From NCBI RefSeq assembly GCF_030411955.1, contig NZ_JASNRA010000005.1, forward strand, positions 53,654 through 117,653: a DNA stretch of 64,000 nucleotides, given 5' to 3'. Positions 36,302 to 44,721 of the stretch are shown piece by piece. The position numbers and the translations under genes were made by a program. The DNA is from Massilia sp. YIM B02443. Lineage in GTDB: Bacteria; Pseudomonadota; Gammaproteobacteria; Burkholderiales; Burkholderiaceae_D. The notes beneath the pieces are model-generated. The model was not told the origin of the DNA. It did no database searches and saw nothing but the letters and a program-made list of their open reading frames with translations. Numbering within the stretch: the first letter of the stretch is position 1; every line of letters begins with the position of its first letter.

Positions 36302-37813
36302 ATGATGAACATGATCGCACGGGGCGTGGCGCCGTTGGTGGCAGCGTTGCTCCTGACCGCCTGCGCCACCCCTGACTTCCGTCAGCCCTACGTCGAAACG
36401 CCGGACGCGTTCCGCGAATCGCAGACGCCGGCCCAGGCCGACGTCAGCACGGTGGAAGGCGTGGACGGCGCGCGCTGGAAGCCGGCGCAACCGGCCGAGC
36501 AGCAGCCGCGCGGCCAATGGTGGCTCGCCTTCAACGATCCGGCGCTGACCGCGCTGGTCGAAGAGGCGACCGTCAACAACGCCAACCTGGCGGTGGCCGC
36601 GAGCCGCGTGCGCCAGGCGCGCGCCATCGCCGGCATCGCCGAGGCCGACCGCATCCCGCAGGTGGGCGTCGGGATCGGCGCCCAGCGCGCCCGCCTGTCG
36701 CCGCTGGAGTCGAACCTGGCGCCGGGTGCGGATACCGAAGCGCACACCAGCTACAACGCGCGCCTGAGCGCCAGCTACGAGGTCGACCTGTTCGGCCGCG
36801 TGGCGGCGAGCGTGGCGGCGGCGCGCGGCGACACCGCCACCTCGGAAGCCAACTTCCGCTCGGTGCTGCTGGCGCTGCACGCCGACGTCGCGCAGACCTA
36901 CTTCAGGCTGCGCGCGCTGGACGCGGAACTGGCGACAGTGGCGCAGACCGTGCGCCTGCGCGAGGAAAGCGTGGGCGTGACCCAGCGCCGTTTCGACCTG
37001 GGTGACATTGGCGAATTCGATCTGTCGCGCGCCAAAACCGAGCTGGCCACGGCGCGCGCCGAGGCGATCGGCTTGCAGCGCCAGCGCGCGACCAGCGAGC
37101 ATGCATTGGCCGTGTTATTGGGTAAGCCGGCCGCCAACTACGTGGCCGGCGTCAATCCGCTGCTGGGCACTACCGCGATGCCGGCGATTCCGGCCGGCCT
37201 GCCATCGACCCTGCTCGAGCGTCGTCCCGACATCGTCGCCGCCCAGCGCGCGATGGAAGCGTCGAACGCACGCATCGGCGTGGCGCGCGGCGCGATGTTT
37301 CCATCGCTGCTGATCAGCGCCGATGGCGGCGGCGTCGGCGGCGCCTTCTCGGACGTGTTCCGCTGGAGCAGCCGCTCGTGGGTGATCGGGGCGCTGGCCT
37401 CGATGCCGATCATCGACGGCGGCCGCAATCGCAACAACGTGCTGCGCAGCGAAGCGGCGCTGGAAGAGTCGGTCGGCACTTATCGCCAGAGCGTGCTGGT
37501 GGCGTTCGCCGAAGTCGAGGACAGCCTGGCCGGCCTGCGCGTGCTGGCGGGCCAGTCGGCGCAGATCGAGGCGGCGCTGGTGTCGGCGCGCCGTTCGGCC
37601 GACCTGGCGCAGAAGCTGTACGACGCCGGTCGTTCGAGCTACCTGGAACTGCTCGATGCCCAGCGCAACCTGGCGCTGGTAGAGCGCACCGCGGTGCAGC
37701 TGCGCGGCGACCGCGCCATGACCACGGTGGCGCTGATCCGCGCCCTCGGCGGCGGCTGGGGCGACGTGCCGCCGGCCGCGGTACAGCAGGGCGGGGCACT
37801 GGCGCAACGCTGA
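36302..37813 (+). CDS. Outer-membrane efflux channel, NodT family (OpcM/OprN-like)
   Basis: A 503-residue outer-membrane factor. The signal peptide ends in LLTAC with lipidated Cys21. Two repeats of the OEP fold are seen, each with an alanine-rich helical barrel part and a beta-strand pair (YEVDLFGRVAASVAAARGD is a typical NodT motif). AAGGAG lies 10 nt before the ATG at 36302. It ends the operon, followed by a strong terminator, and completes the tripartite pump. Confidence 0.93.
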   Translation: MMNMIARGVAPLVAALLLTACATPDFRQPYVETPDAFRESQTPAQADVSTVEGVDGARWKPAQPAEQQPRGQWWLAFNDPALTALVEEATVNNANLAVAASRVRQARAIAGIAEADRIPQVGVGIGAQRARLSPLESNLAPGADTEAHTSYNARLSASYEVDLFGRVAASVAAARGDTATSEANFRSVLLALHADVAQTYFRLRALDAELATVAQTVRLREESVGVTQRRFDLGDIGEFDLSRAKTELATARAEAIGLQRQRATSEHALAVLLGKPAANYVAGVNPLLGTTAMPAIPAGLPSTLLERRPDIVAAQRAMEASNARIGVARGAMFPSLLISADGGGVGGAFSDVFRWSSRSWVIGALASMPIIDGGRNRNNVLRSEAALEESVGTYRQSVLVAFAEVEDSLAGLRVLAGQSAQIEAALVSARRSADLAQKLYDAGRSSYLELLDAQRNLALVERTAVQLRGDRAMTTVALIRALGGGWGDVPPAAVQQGGALAQR

Positions 37814-37860
37814 GCATCGCTTACTCATCTTCTTCCCCCAAGGCAATCTGATTGCCCTTT

Positions 37861-37894
37861 GCGGCGGTGCGCGCGAGCGTCCCGCCGCTTTTTT
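37861..37894 (+). terminator. Terminator of the efflux operon
   Basis: GCGGCGG (37861-37867) and CCGCCGC (37882-37888) form a 7-bp GC stem followed by six T. It is 47 nt past the outer-membrane channel gene. Confidence 0.8.
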
Positions 37895-38102
37895 GTTGTG
37901 TAGCGAAACTACACACATGCATGAAAATTCGATTGACACACTGCTGAGGCAGGCAGAGACTTGATTGTCGATTTCGCCATGCTGCCTGACAAACTGGTAG
38001 TCAAGTTACGTCATTAACCATTGCACGCATCGACTGCAAACGCTTTTTGAGACTGCTTTGTTAAAGGAATCCACACCTACCTGCAATCGCTTCGGAGGAG
38101 AC

Positions 38103-39380
38103 ATGAACAAGAAATCAAGCATCAGCGTCATGCTTGCAATCGGCACCCTGGCCACCAGCCTGGGCGCCACGGCCGCGACCCCGCCGGCCCAATCCGGCAA
38201 CAGCCAGGCGGTCCTGCTGCAGGGCTTCCACTGGAATTCGTCGGGCTACACCAATCCGCGCTGGTACAACGTTTTGCTGAACAACGTCGGTGACCTGAAA
38301 GGCATGGGCTTCACCCACGTGTGGCTACCGCCGGCATCCGACTCGGCAGCCTCGCAAGGCTACCTGCCGCGCCAACTGAATAACCTGAACTCCGCCTACG
38401 GCAGCTCGGCCGAACTGACCAACGTGGTGCGCGCTTTCACCAACAACGGCATCAAGGCGGTGGCCGACGTGGTGGTCAACCACCGGGTCGGCACCACCGG
38501 CTGGTCCGACTTCACCAATCCCAACTGGACGCTGCATACGATCACGCCGGGCGACGACTGCAACTGCGGCCTGGGCAACCCCGATACCGGCATCGAGTTC
38601 GGGGGCGGGCGCGACCTCGACCACACCAACGTCGGCGAAGTCCAGAACGGCATCGTCAACTGGCTCAACTACACCTTGAAGCCGGTGGGCTTCAGCGGCA
38701 TGCGGGTCGACTACGTGCGCGGCTTCGGCGCCAGCTACGTCGGCCAGTACGCCAACGCCTTCAACGCCGAGTTCTGCGTCGGCGAGCTGTGGGACAACCT
38801 CGACCTGAACAACATCGACGGCCACCGCCAGCAGATCATGAACTGGATCAACGGCACCGGCAACAGCTGCGGCGCCTTCGACTTCACCTCGAAAGGCCTG
38901 CTCAACGACGCCCTCGCCAACGGCAACTACTGGCGCCTGAAGGATGCGTCGAACAAGCCGGCCGGCGCCATCGGCTGGTGGCCGGCGATGTCGGTGACCT
39001 TCGTCGACAACCACGACACCGGCCCGTCCGAGAGCTGCGGCAACGGCCAGAATCACTGGTCGGTGCCGTGCGGCTCGGTCATGCAGGGCTACGCCTACGT
39101 GCTGAGCCACCCGGGCATCCCGACCGTGTACTACCCGCACATCTACAACTGGAACCTGAAGACGCCGATCGCGGCGCTGATGGCGGCACGGCGCGCGGCG
39201 GGCGTGCATTCGACCTCGCCGGTGACGATCAACACGGCGGTGCAGGGGCTGTACGCAGCCACCATCAGCGGCAACACGCGCCAGCTGGCGATGAAGATCG
39301 GGCCGAATAGCTGGAGCCCGTCGGGCAGCGGCTGGGTGCTGCAGACATCCGGTGCCAACTACGCGGTGTGGATGAAGTAA
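38103..39380 (+). CDS. Secreted alpha-amylase (GH13, maltotetraose-amylase-like)
   Basis: A 425-residue glycoside hydrolase. A signal peptide ends near residue 25. The GH13 regions are in order: ADVVVNH, GMRVDYVRG with nucleophile Asp203, VGELWDN with acid/base Glu228, and FVDNHDTG with Asp305. FCVGELW, FVDNHDTG and RRAAGVHS resemble the maltotetraose-forming amylases of Pseudomonas. There is no starch-binding module. GGAGGAG precedes the ATG at 38103. The 208 nt between the efflux terminator and the start hold its control region, with a LacI-operator-like stretch at 38035-38050. Confidence 0.92.
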   Translation: MNKKSSISVMLAIGTLATSLGATAATPPAQSGNSQAVLLQGFHWNSSGYTNPRWYNVLLNNVGDLKGMGFTHVWLPPASDSAASQGYLPRQLNNLNSAYGSSAELTNVVRAFTNNGIKAVADVVVNHRVGTTGWSDFTNPNWTLHTITPGDDCNCGLGNPDTGIEFGGGRDLDHTNVGEVQNGIVNWLNYTLKPVGFSGMRVDYVRGFGASYVGQYANAFNAEFCVGELWDNLDLNNIDGHRQQIMNWINGTGNSCGAFDFTSKGLLNDALANGNYWRLKDASNKPAGAIGWWPAMSVTFVDNHDTGPSESCGNGQNHWSVPCGSVMQGYAYVLSHPGIPTVYYPHIYNWNLKTPIAALMAARRAAGVHSTSPVTINTAVQGLYAATISGNTRQLAMKIGPNSWSPSGSGWVLQTSGANYAVWMK

Positions 39381-39402
39381 GCCGTTTCGGCGTAAGTGCG
39401 TG

Positions 39403-39432
39403 AGCGGCGCGCGCCGGGCAGCGCGCGCCGCT
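39403..39432 (+). terminator. 12-bp GC hairpin after the amylase gene
   Basis: AGCGGCGCGCGC and GCGCGCGCCGCT pair perfectly around a 6-nt loop, 23 nt past the amylase stop. It lacks a T-tract but could stop or stabilise the amylase transcript. Its last base is the first base of the TACAAT element of the next gene. Confidence 0.5.
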
Positions 39433-39437
39433 ACAAT
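39432..39437 (+). promoter_or_regulatory. -10 element giving a leaderless glycosylase mRNA
   Basis: TACAAT is followed by GCGGGC and the ATG at 39444. A start about 7 nt after the hexamer falls on the start codon. No Shine-Dalgarno sequence is present. Confidence 0.6.
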
Positions 39438-39443
39438 GCGGGC

Positions 39444-39980
39444 ATGCCGACCGCTTCCTCACTCACCCTCACCGGCCTGGCGCCGGTGCTCGATCCCGAC
39501 GTGCGCGTCCTGGTGTTGGGCAGCTTTCCCGGCGCCGCTTCATTGGCGGCCGGCCAGTACTATGCCCATCCGCGTAATCAATTCTGGCGCCTGATCTCGG
39601 CCGTCGTCGGGGAAGACCTGGCCGCGCTGCCCTATGCCGAGCGTTTGCCGCGCCTGCTGGCGCACGGCGTCGGCCTGTGGGACGTGCTGGGCGAATGCGA
39701 GCGCGAAGGCAGCCTGGATTCCGCCATCCGCAAGCCGGCCGCCAACGATTTCGCGCGCCTGCGCAGCTTGTGCCCGCAGCTACGGACGGTCGGCTTCAAC
39801 GGCCAGGCCTCGGGCAAGTTCGCGCCGCAGTTCGACGCCGCCGGCTACCGCACCGTGGTGCTGCCGTCGAGTTCTCCGGCGCACATGGCGCTGAGCTTCG
39901 AGCAGAAGCTCGATGTGTGGCGCCGTCTCGCACAAGCGCAGGACCGGATGTCGGCAGCGGGCCAGGCACCGTTGTTCTAG
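39444..39980 (+). CDS. DNA-deoxyinosine glycosylase (UDG superfamily, family 6)
   Basis: A 178-residue member of the uracil-DNA glycosylase superfamily. Motif 1 is VLGSFPGAASL with the following YYAHPRNQFWRLI; motif 2 is LPSSSPAHM near residue 146. These match hypoxanthine-DNA glycosylases (family 6), which remove deoxyinosine from deaminated adenine. An upstream in-frame start adds 16 basic residues but has no ribosome-binding site. The gene is monocistronic and appears to be read from a leaderless mRNA. Confidence 0.85.
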   Translation: MPTASSLTLTGLAPVLDPDVRVLVLGSFPGAASLAAGQYYAHPRNQFWRLISAVVGEDLAALPYAERLPRLLAHGVGLWDVLGECEREGSLDSAIRKPAANDFARLRSLCPQLRTVGFNGQASGKFAPQFDAAGYRTVVLPSSSPAHMALSFEQKLDVWRRLAQAQDRMSAAGQAPLF

Positions 39981-40084
39981 GACGGGCCACGCGCCGCGTT
40001 GGCAGGAAATGACGGGCCGATGGCATCTTCGCCACGACCGGGATGCATAGACTGGCAAGGTCTTGACATTCCCGAAAGTGCCCG

Positions 40085-40831
40085 ATGAAGCATGTGCTCC
40101 TGATTCCCAGTTTCCTGATCCTGATGCTGTTTAGCCAGCTGGCGTGGTGTGCCGACAAGGCCGCGTCCATCCAGCGTCATCCCTTGCCGGTCAAGGTCGC
40201 GTTCGTGCTGGGCGAGCAGGCGGTGCCGACCGACTTCGCCGGGCCATGGGACGTGTTCTCCAGCATCCACCTGCCGGACGAGGGCCAGGGCATGGACGCG
40301 CGCATGCCGTTCCAGCTGTACACGGTCGGCACCGGCACCGCCACCATCCGCACCACCGGCAACCGTCATCCGGGCATGGCGATCACGCCCGACTACAGCT
40401 TCGACAGCGCGCCCGAGCCGGACCTGATCGTGGTGCCTGCGATGGATAGCGCGCCGGGTCTGGTTGCGTGGCTGCAGAAGATGGGTGGGCGCGACAAGAC
40501 CATCGTCTCGATCTGTACCGGGGCGTTCTGGGTCGCCAAGGCCGGACTGCTGGACGGCAGGACGGCGACGACGCACCGGGGAACGCTCGAGGGTCTCGCC
40601 AGACGCTACCCCAAGGTCAAGGTGGTCGGCGGGGTGCGCTTCGTGCAGGATGGCAGAATATATACGTCCGCCGGCATCAGCGCCGGCATCGACCTGGCCC
40701 TGCATATCGTGGACCAGTATTACGGCCGCGCGGTGGCGCAGCAGACCGCCGACTCGCTTGAGTACGAAAGCGACGGCTGGAAGCGTCCGGCGCCCACGCG
40801 GCAATCGGTGATTAAGCAGGTGAACAAATAG
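40085..40831 (+). CDS. Exported DJ-1/PfpI family protein
   Basis: A 248-residue protein with a signal peptide (about 1-22, ending WCA) and a DJ-1/PfpI domain. The nucleophile elbow is SICTGAFW with the reactive cysteine near residue 143, followed by LLDGRTATTH. In cytoplasmic relatives this domain acts as isonitrile hydratase, chaperone or sensor. Export to the periplasm is unusual. The next gene encodes a GlxA-type regulator whose own N-terminal half is the same domain (SVCTGAF, QLDGRRVATHW), so the two probably share a ligand or pathway. Confidence 0.8.
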   Translation: MKHVLLIPSFLILMLFSQLAWCADKAASIQRHPLPVKVAFVLGEQAVPTDFAGPWDVFSSIHLPDEGQGMDARMPFQLYTVGTGTATIRTTGNRHPGMAITPDYSFDSAPEPDLIVVPAMDSAPGLVAWLQKMGGRDKTIVSICTGAFWVAKAGLLDGRTATTHRGTLEGLARRYPKVKVVGGVRFVQDGRIYTSAGISAGIDLALHIVDQYYGRAVAQQTADSLEYESDGWKRPAPTRQSVIKQVNK

Positions 40832-40842
40832 GCTTGAGACAC

Positions 40843-41844
40843 ATGACGACTCGGTATGCCGCGTTGCGGGTGGTGGTGCTGGCACACGAAGACATGAACC
40901 TGCTCGACCTGACCGGGCCGGTACAGGCGCTGTTCACCGCAAGTCGCCGTCATGCCGCGTCCGGGCAGGCGCTGTATGAGGTGATCGTCGCCTCCGAAGC
41001 GGGTGGGCTGATCGCTACCAGTGCAGGCCTGCAGGTCATGACGGTGCCGCTGTCGGAGCTCGACGGCGTGGCGATCGACACCATCATCGCGCCGGGCGGC
41101 TGCAGCGGCAACGAGTACACGGTGGCGCCCGCGCTGGTGGCCTGGGTGCGCCGGCGCGCGCCCGCCGTGCGGCGCCTGTGTTCCGTCTGCACCGGCGCCT
41201 TCCTGCTGGCGGCGGCCGGGCAGCTCGACGGCCGCCGCGTCGCCACCCATTGGGAATGGGCGCAGCGGCTGCAGCATGCCTATCCGGCGATCGCCGTCGA
41301 CCCCGACAAGATCTTCATCCGCGATGGCGCCGTGTGGACCTCGGCGGGTGTGACGGCGGGGATCGACCTGACGCTGGCGCTGGTCGAAGCGGACTATGGC
41401 CACAAGGTCGCCATCGACACGGCGCGTCAGCTGGTGATGTTCATGAAGCGCAGCGGCGGCCAGTCGCAATTCAGTGCGCCGCTGTCGGCCCAGCAAGGCG
41501 AGCACGACGATTTCGTGGAGCTGCACGCCTGGGTCGCGGCCCACCTCGCCGACGACTTGCGCATCGAACGGCTGGCCGGATTCGTGAATATGTCGCCGCG
41601 TAACTTCGCGCGCGTCTACCTGGCCAAATCCGGGCGCACGCCGGCCCGGATGGTCGAGACGCTGCGCCTGGAAGCGGCGCGCCGCCTGCTCGAGGAAACC
41701 GACCTGCCGCTCAAGCGCATCGCCGCGCTCACCGGCCATGTCGATGAGCAGAATTTGCGCCGCACCCTGCTGCGCCGCATGAGCGTGACGCCGAGCGAAT
41801 ACCGCAGCCGCTTTTCGGCGCATGCAGAGCTGGCGTCGGATTAA
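40843..41844 (+). CDS. GlxA/FtrA-type AraC regulator with DJ-1/PfpI domain
   Basis: A 333-residue regulator. Residues 8-185 are a DJ-1/PfpI-like sensor (VCTGAFLLAAAGQLDGR), residues about 225-325 an AraC DNA-binding domain with two helix-turn-helix motifs (LAGFVNMSPRNFARVYLAKSG and the LKRIAALTGHVDEQNLRR region). Such proteins often control catabolism of amines or other nitrogen compounds. It is 11 nt after the exported DJ-1 gene, so they form one unit. I start it at the ATG 40843; a TTG three codons earlier is possible. Confidence 0.88.
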   Translation: MTTRYAALRVVVLAHEDMNLLDLTGPVQALFTASRRHAASGQALYEVIVASEAGGLIATSAGLQVMTVPLSELDGVAIDTIIAPGGCSGNEYTVAPALVAWVRRRAPAVRRLCSVCTGAFLLAAAGQLDGRRVATHWEWAQRLQHAYPAIAVDPDKIFIRDGAVWTSAGVTAGIDLTLALVEADYGHKVAIDTARQLVMFMKRSGGQSQFSAPLSAQQGEHDDFVELHAWVAAHLADDLRIERLAGFVNMSPRNFARVYLAKSGRTPARMVETLRLEAARRLLEETDLPLKRIAALTGHVDEQNLRRTLLRRMSVTPSEYRSRFSAHAELASD

Positions 41845-41874
41845 GCCGAGAATCAAGGCTGTCCGACCGTGCTA

Positions 41875-42849
41875 TCAGCGCAATCTGGTCGGGTGCGAGG
41901 CCACCTGGCGCAACTGCGCCAGCTTGGCCGCATACAGTTCGCGCATGTCGCGCTGGGTGCTGTGGTCGACCGTCAGCGCGATGTGCTCGCGCGCCTCGCT
42001 CACGTTGCCGGCGCGCAGGTAGGCCATGCCGAGCCAGAAGCGGAACTCGTCGTTGTAGGGCGCGCGCCTGACTTCGCGCTCGAACAGCTCCAGCGCGCGC
42101 TCGTTGCGGCCGGCCTTGAGCGCCGCCACGCCCTGGTCGAACCAGTGATAGGGCGGCACCGGTTCGATGCCGGCGATGCGTTTGGCCAGCAGCTGCGCTT
42201 CCTGCGGCCGGCCCAGCGCGGTCAGGAGCGGCTCCAGATTGCGCAGCACCGCCAGGTTTTCCGGCAGGCGCGCCGCATCCTCGCGCGCCAGGAAGCCGAC
42301 GGTGAGCATCTGGCGCGGATCGTGGCCGCGCCGCACGTCGCCCGCATTCGGGCCGAGGCTGATGTTGATGTGGGAGCTGGCGAGGTATAGTCCATTACTG
42401 CGGCTCCACAGGTGGTCCATGCTCACGCTCTGGTACTGCACCGGCATCCCGAGTTCCTTGGCGAAGGCGGCGGTCATCACCACCAGCGACAGGCAGTTGC
42501 CGATGCGCGCCGCATAGGTCTCGCGCGCGTTGCGGGTATTGGTGGAATCGTATTCGAGCTTGAGGTCGGTCTGGCTGTAGAGGGCGTCGACCAGGCCGTG
42601 GCGCGACCCCTTGGCGCGCAGGCGCTCCTGGAAGGCGGGACTGTCCAGGTAGGCGCGCATGGCGGGGCTGAGCGTGAACAGGTCGGCGGCGTCGACCGCT
42701 TCCGAGGGCGGCGCGAAGCGGCTGTCGGCGAACAGTGCAGTAGGAGGAGCAGGGGCGGGATCGAGGCCGGCGCAGCCGGCCAGCAGCAGTGAAAACGACG
42801 TCCACAGCGCCAGCCAGCCGCAAAAGAAACGTTCAAGTAAACGCTTCAT
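41875..42849 (-). CDS. Lipoprotein with transglutaminase-like and TPR domains
   Basis: A 324-residue protein. A lipobox LLAGC marks lipidated Cys26 or so. The middle part has IGNCLSLVVMTAAFAKELGMPV and, later, SSHINISLG, the Cys and His pattern of the transglutaminase-like superfamily. The C-terminal ~110 residues are TPR-like (HWFDQGVAALKAGRNERALELF, and FRFWLGMAYLRAGNVSEAREH). It may process or scaffold envelope proteins. The ATG at 42849 follows GGGGGAGAC. It is convergent with the GlxA-type gene, 30 nt apart. Confidence 0.75.
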   Translation of the reverse strand: MKRLLERFFCGWLALWTSFSLLLAGCAGLDPAPAPPTALFADSRFAPPSEAVDAADLFTLSPAMRAYLDSPAFQERLRAKGSRHGLVDALYSQTDLKLEYDSTNTRNARETYAARIGNCLSLVVMTAAFAKELGMPVQYQSVSMDHLWSRSNGLYLASSHINISLGPNAGDVRRGHDPRQMLTVGFLAREDAARLPENLAVLRNLEPLLTALGRPQEAQLLAKRIAGIEPVPPYHWFDQGVAALKAGRNERALELFEREVRRAPYNDEFRFWLGMAYLRAGNVSEAREHIALTVDHSTQRDMRELYAAKLAQLRQVASHPTRLR

Positions 42850-42918
42850 GTCTCCCCCTGTGCAAGGGCTCTTGTTTGAATCAAGTATCCGCTTGCAATG
42901 GAGGGAAGTCAAAAGACT

Positions 42919-43776
42919 TCAGTCTTCGTGGAACGCTTCCAACAGTTCGTCCAGCAGCTCGGCGGTCTCTTCATCGGACAGGCCGAGATAAGCGCAGGCC
43001 GCCGCGCCGCCCTTGTTCCATTCCAGCGATTCGGCGTGGCCCTGGTAGCGGCAGATGGCGTTCTCGGCCAGCAGCGACAGCGCCACCAGCGAGCGCACGC
43101 CGGACGCGGTCGAGGCGTCGTCGAGGATGGCGAAATCGTGGTGGTGCAGGATGGCCCAGCCGACGTGGTCCGACAGCCCCCAGTTGCGCGCCAGCAGGCA
43201 GCCGATTGCCGCGTGGCTGGTCTGGTGGCGCGCGTCTTCCAGCGCGGTGAACGGCAGCTCGGCTTCGAGCGAGGCTGCGGCGTAGGTGGCGCCGTAGTCC
43301 TGGAAGCGGTCCATCAACAGCGGCACGCCGGTGTCGCAGAACAGGCCGAAGGTGTGCGCCACGTCCGGCTCGCCCAGGCGCAGGCGGCGCGACAGGAACA
43401 CCATTGCGTGTGCGCGTCGGGTGGAAATGTCCCAGAAGCTGGCCAGGGCGGCGCTGTTGGCGGGAATCGCCTGGCGCGCCAGCAGGCCGGTCATCATCGC
43501 CGCCACCTGGTTGATGCCCAGGAACAGGATCGCCTGCTCGACCGACTTGGCCTTGCGCCGGCCGCCGTAGATGGCCGAGTTGGCCAGCTTGAGCAGGGCG
43601 CCCGACATGCCGACGTCGCTGGCCACGATCTTGCCGATCGCGTCCAGCGACGGGTCTTCGGCAGCCAGTTCGCGCTGCAGGTCGGCCAGCAGGCTGGGCC
43701 GGGGCGGAATGCGAATCGACTTGATCAGGGCATCGACCTGGTCGATCTGCTGGATGGGCTCGGCGACGGTATTCAT
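42919..43776 (-). CDS. HDOD domain protein
   Basis: A 285-residue protein with a single HDOD domain at about 25-225 (IPPRPSLLADLQRELAAEDPSL is the usual entry; ISTRRAHAMVFLSRRL and AIGCLLARNWGL follow). HDOD is related to HD phosphohydrolases but lacks their metal motif; members serve as signalling adaptors near c-di-GMP, chemotaxis or motility systems. The C-terminal 60 residues are acidic and helical. It has the 214-nt gap before the 3-methyladenine glycosylase gene as its control region. Confidence 0.85.
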   Translation of the reverse strand: MNTVAEPIQQIDQVDALIKSIRIPPRPSLLADLQRELAAEDPSLDAIGKIVASDVGMSGALLKLANSAIYGGRRKAKSVEQAILFLGINQVAAMMTGLLARQAIPANSAALASFWDISTRRAHAMVFLSRRLRLGEPDVAHTFGLFCDTGVPLLMDRFQDYGATYAAASLEAELPFTALEDARHQTSHAAIGCLLARNWGLSDHVGWAILHHHDFAILDDASTASGVRSLVALSLLAENAICRYQGHAESLEWNKGGAAACAYLGLSDEETAELLDELLEAFHED

Positions 43777-43978
43777 GGAAATGGTGTTGAAATGCTACGG
43801 GAACGCGGACGGCGGGCGCGCAAGGAAAACGCGGACCGGCGGAACGCGCGCAAAATAGCGGTGCTGGATTACAGTGTCCACTATACCCGAGTCAACTCGA
43901 CATTGCAGCAAGGCAATTACATTTTCCGACAATTGTTGTGTTGGTTTCACCAAGACGGCGGGTCGGCGTGCCCCGCGC

Positions 43979-43984
43979 TAGAAT
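43979..43984 (+). promoter_or_regulatory. -10 element giving a leaderless 3-methyladenine glycosylase mRNA
   Basis: TAGAAT is followed by CGCCGC and the ATG at 43991, the same 6-nt spacing as at the deoxyinosine glycosylase and the DMT transporter. There is no Shine-Dalgarno sequence. Confidence 0.6.
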
Positions 43985-43990
43985 CGCCGC

Positions 43991-44560
43991 ATGGCTATTT
44001 CTACAATTGCAGGAATCGACTTCATGGCGCCGGCCGAGCTGGTGGCGCAGCAACTGATCGGGGTAACGGTGCTGGTCGACGGCGTCGGCGGACGGATCGT
44101 CGAGACCGAGGCCTATGACCGCGAGGATCCGGCCTCGCACGCCTATTCCGGACCGACCGAGCGCAATGCGGCGATGTTCGGGCCGCCGGCGCATGCCTAT
44201 GTGTACCGTTCGTACGGCATCCACTGGTGCCTGAACTTCGTGTGCCGCGAAGCGGGGCACGGGGCCGGGGTATTGATCCGGGCGCTGGAGCCGGTGGCGG
44301 GACTGGACCTGATGCGCACCCGGCGCGATGCCGACGACGAGTGGCTGCTGTGTTCCGGGCCGGGCAAGCTGTGCCAGGCGCTGGGGGTGACGCGGGAGAT
44401 GAACGGGATGTCGCTGGCGCAGGCGCCGTTCGAGCTGCTGGCGGCGCCGGCTGGACTGGCAGTGGTGGCGGGGCCGCGCATCGGGATTTCGAAGGCGGTC
44501 GACGTGCCGTGGCGCTTCGGCTTGGCCGGCTCGCGTTTCGTGAGCCGGCCGTTTCGCTAG
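43991..44560 (+). CDS. DNA-3-methyladenine glycosylase (AAG/Mpg family)
   Basis: A 189-residue alkyladenine glycosylase of the AAG type, which flips out and excises 3-methyladenine, hypoxanthine and related bases. ETEAYDREDPASHAYSG carries the catalytic Glu, followed by RNAAMFGPPAHAYVYRSYGIH, the most conserved family stretch (about 57-77), and PGKLCQALGVT. It sits alone. Together with ada and the deoxyinosine glycosylase, it gives the window three alkylation/deamination repair genes, though not in one operon. Confidence 0.93.
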   Translation: MAISTIAGIDFMAPAELVAQQLIGVTVLVDGVGGRIVETEAYDREDPASHAYSGPTERNAAMFGPPAHAYVYRSYGIHWCLNFVCREAGHGAGVLIRALEPVAGLDLMRTRRDADDEWLLCSGPGKLCQALGVTREMNGMSLAQAPFELLAAPAGLAVVAGPRIGISKAVDVPWRFGLAGSRFVSRPFR

Positions 44561-44588
44561 CCTCGTTTCGGCCCCTATCCTCAAGACC

Positions 44589-44694
44589 GTCGTTCCCGCG
44601 AAGGCGGGAACCCAAGTTTACTTCGTATTGCCACCTACGTTTCCGTGCACCCGGCTGCACTACGAACTTGGATTCCCGCCTGCGCGGGAACGAC
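44589..44694. repeat. Inverted pair of REP-like elements
   Basis: Arm one (44589-44618) and arm two (44665-44694) are inverted copies that match at 28 of 30 positions; each contains its own GTTCCCGCG/GGCGGGAA palindrome and ends in CCAAGTT. They lie 46 nt apart in the gap between the glycosylase and the convergent chemoreceptor gene. The layout is that of a bacterial interspersed mosaic/REP doublet. Confidence 0.75.
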
Positions 44695-44721
44695 GTGCCG
44701 GCTTTGCAGTGCTACAGGTAT

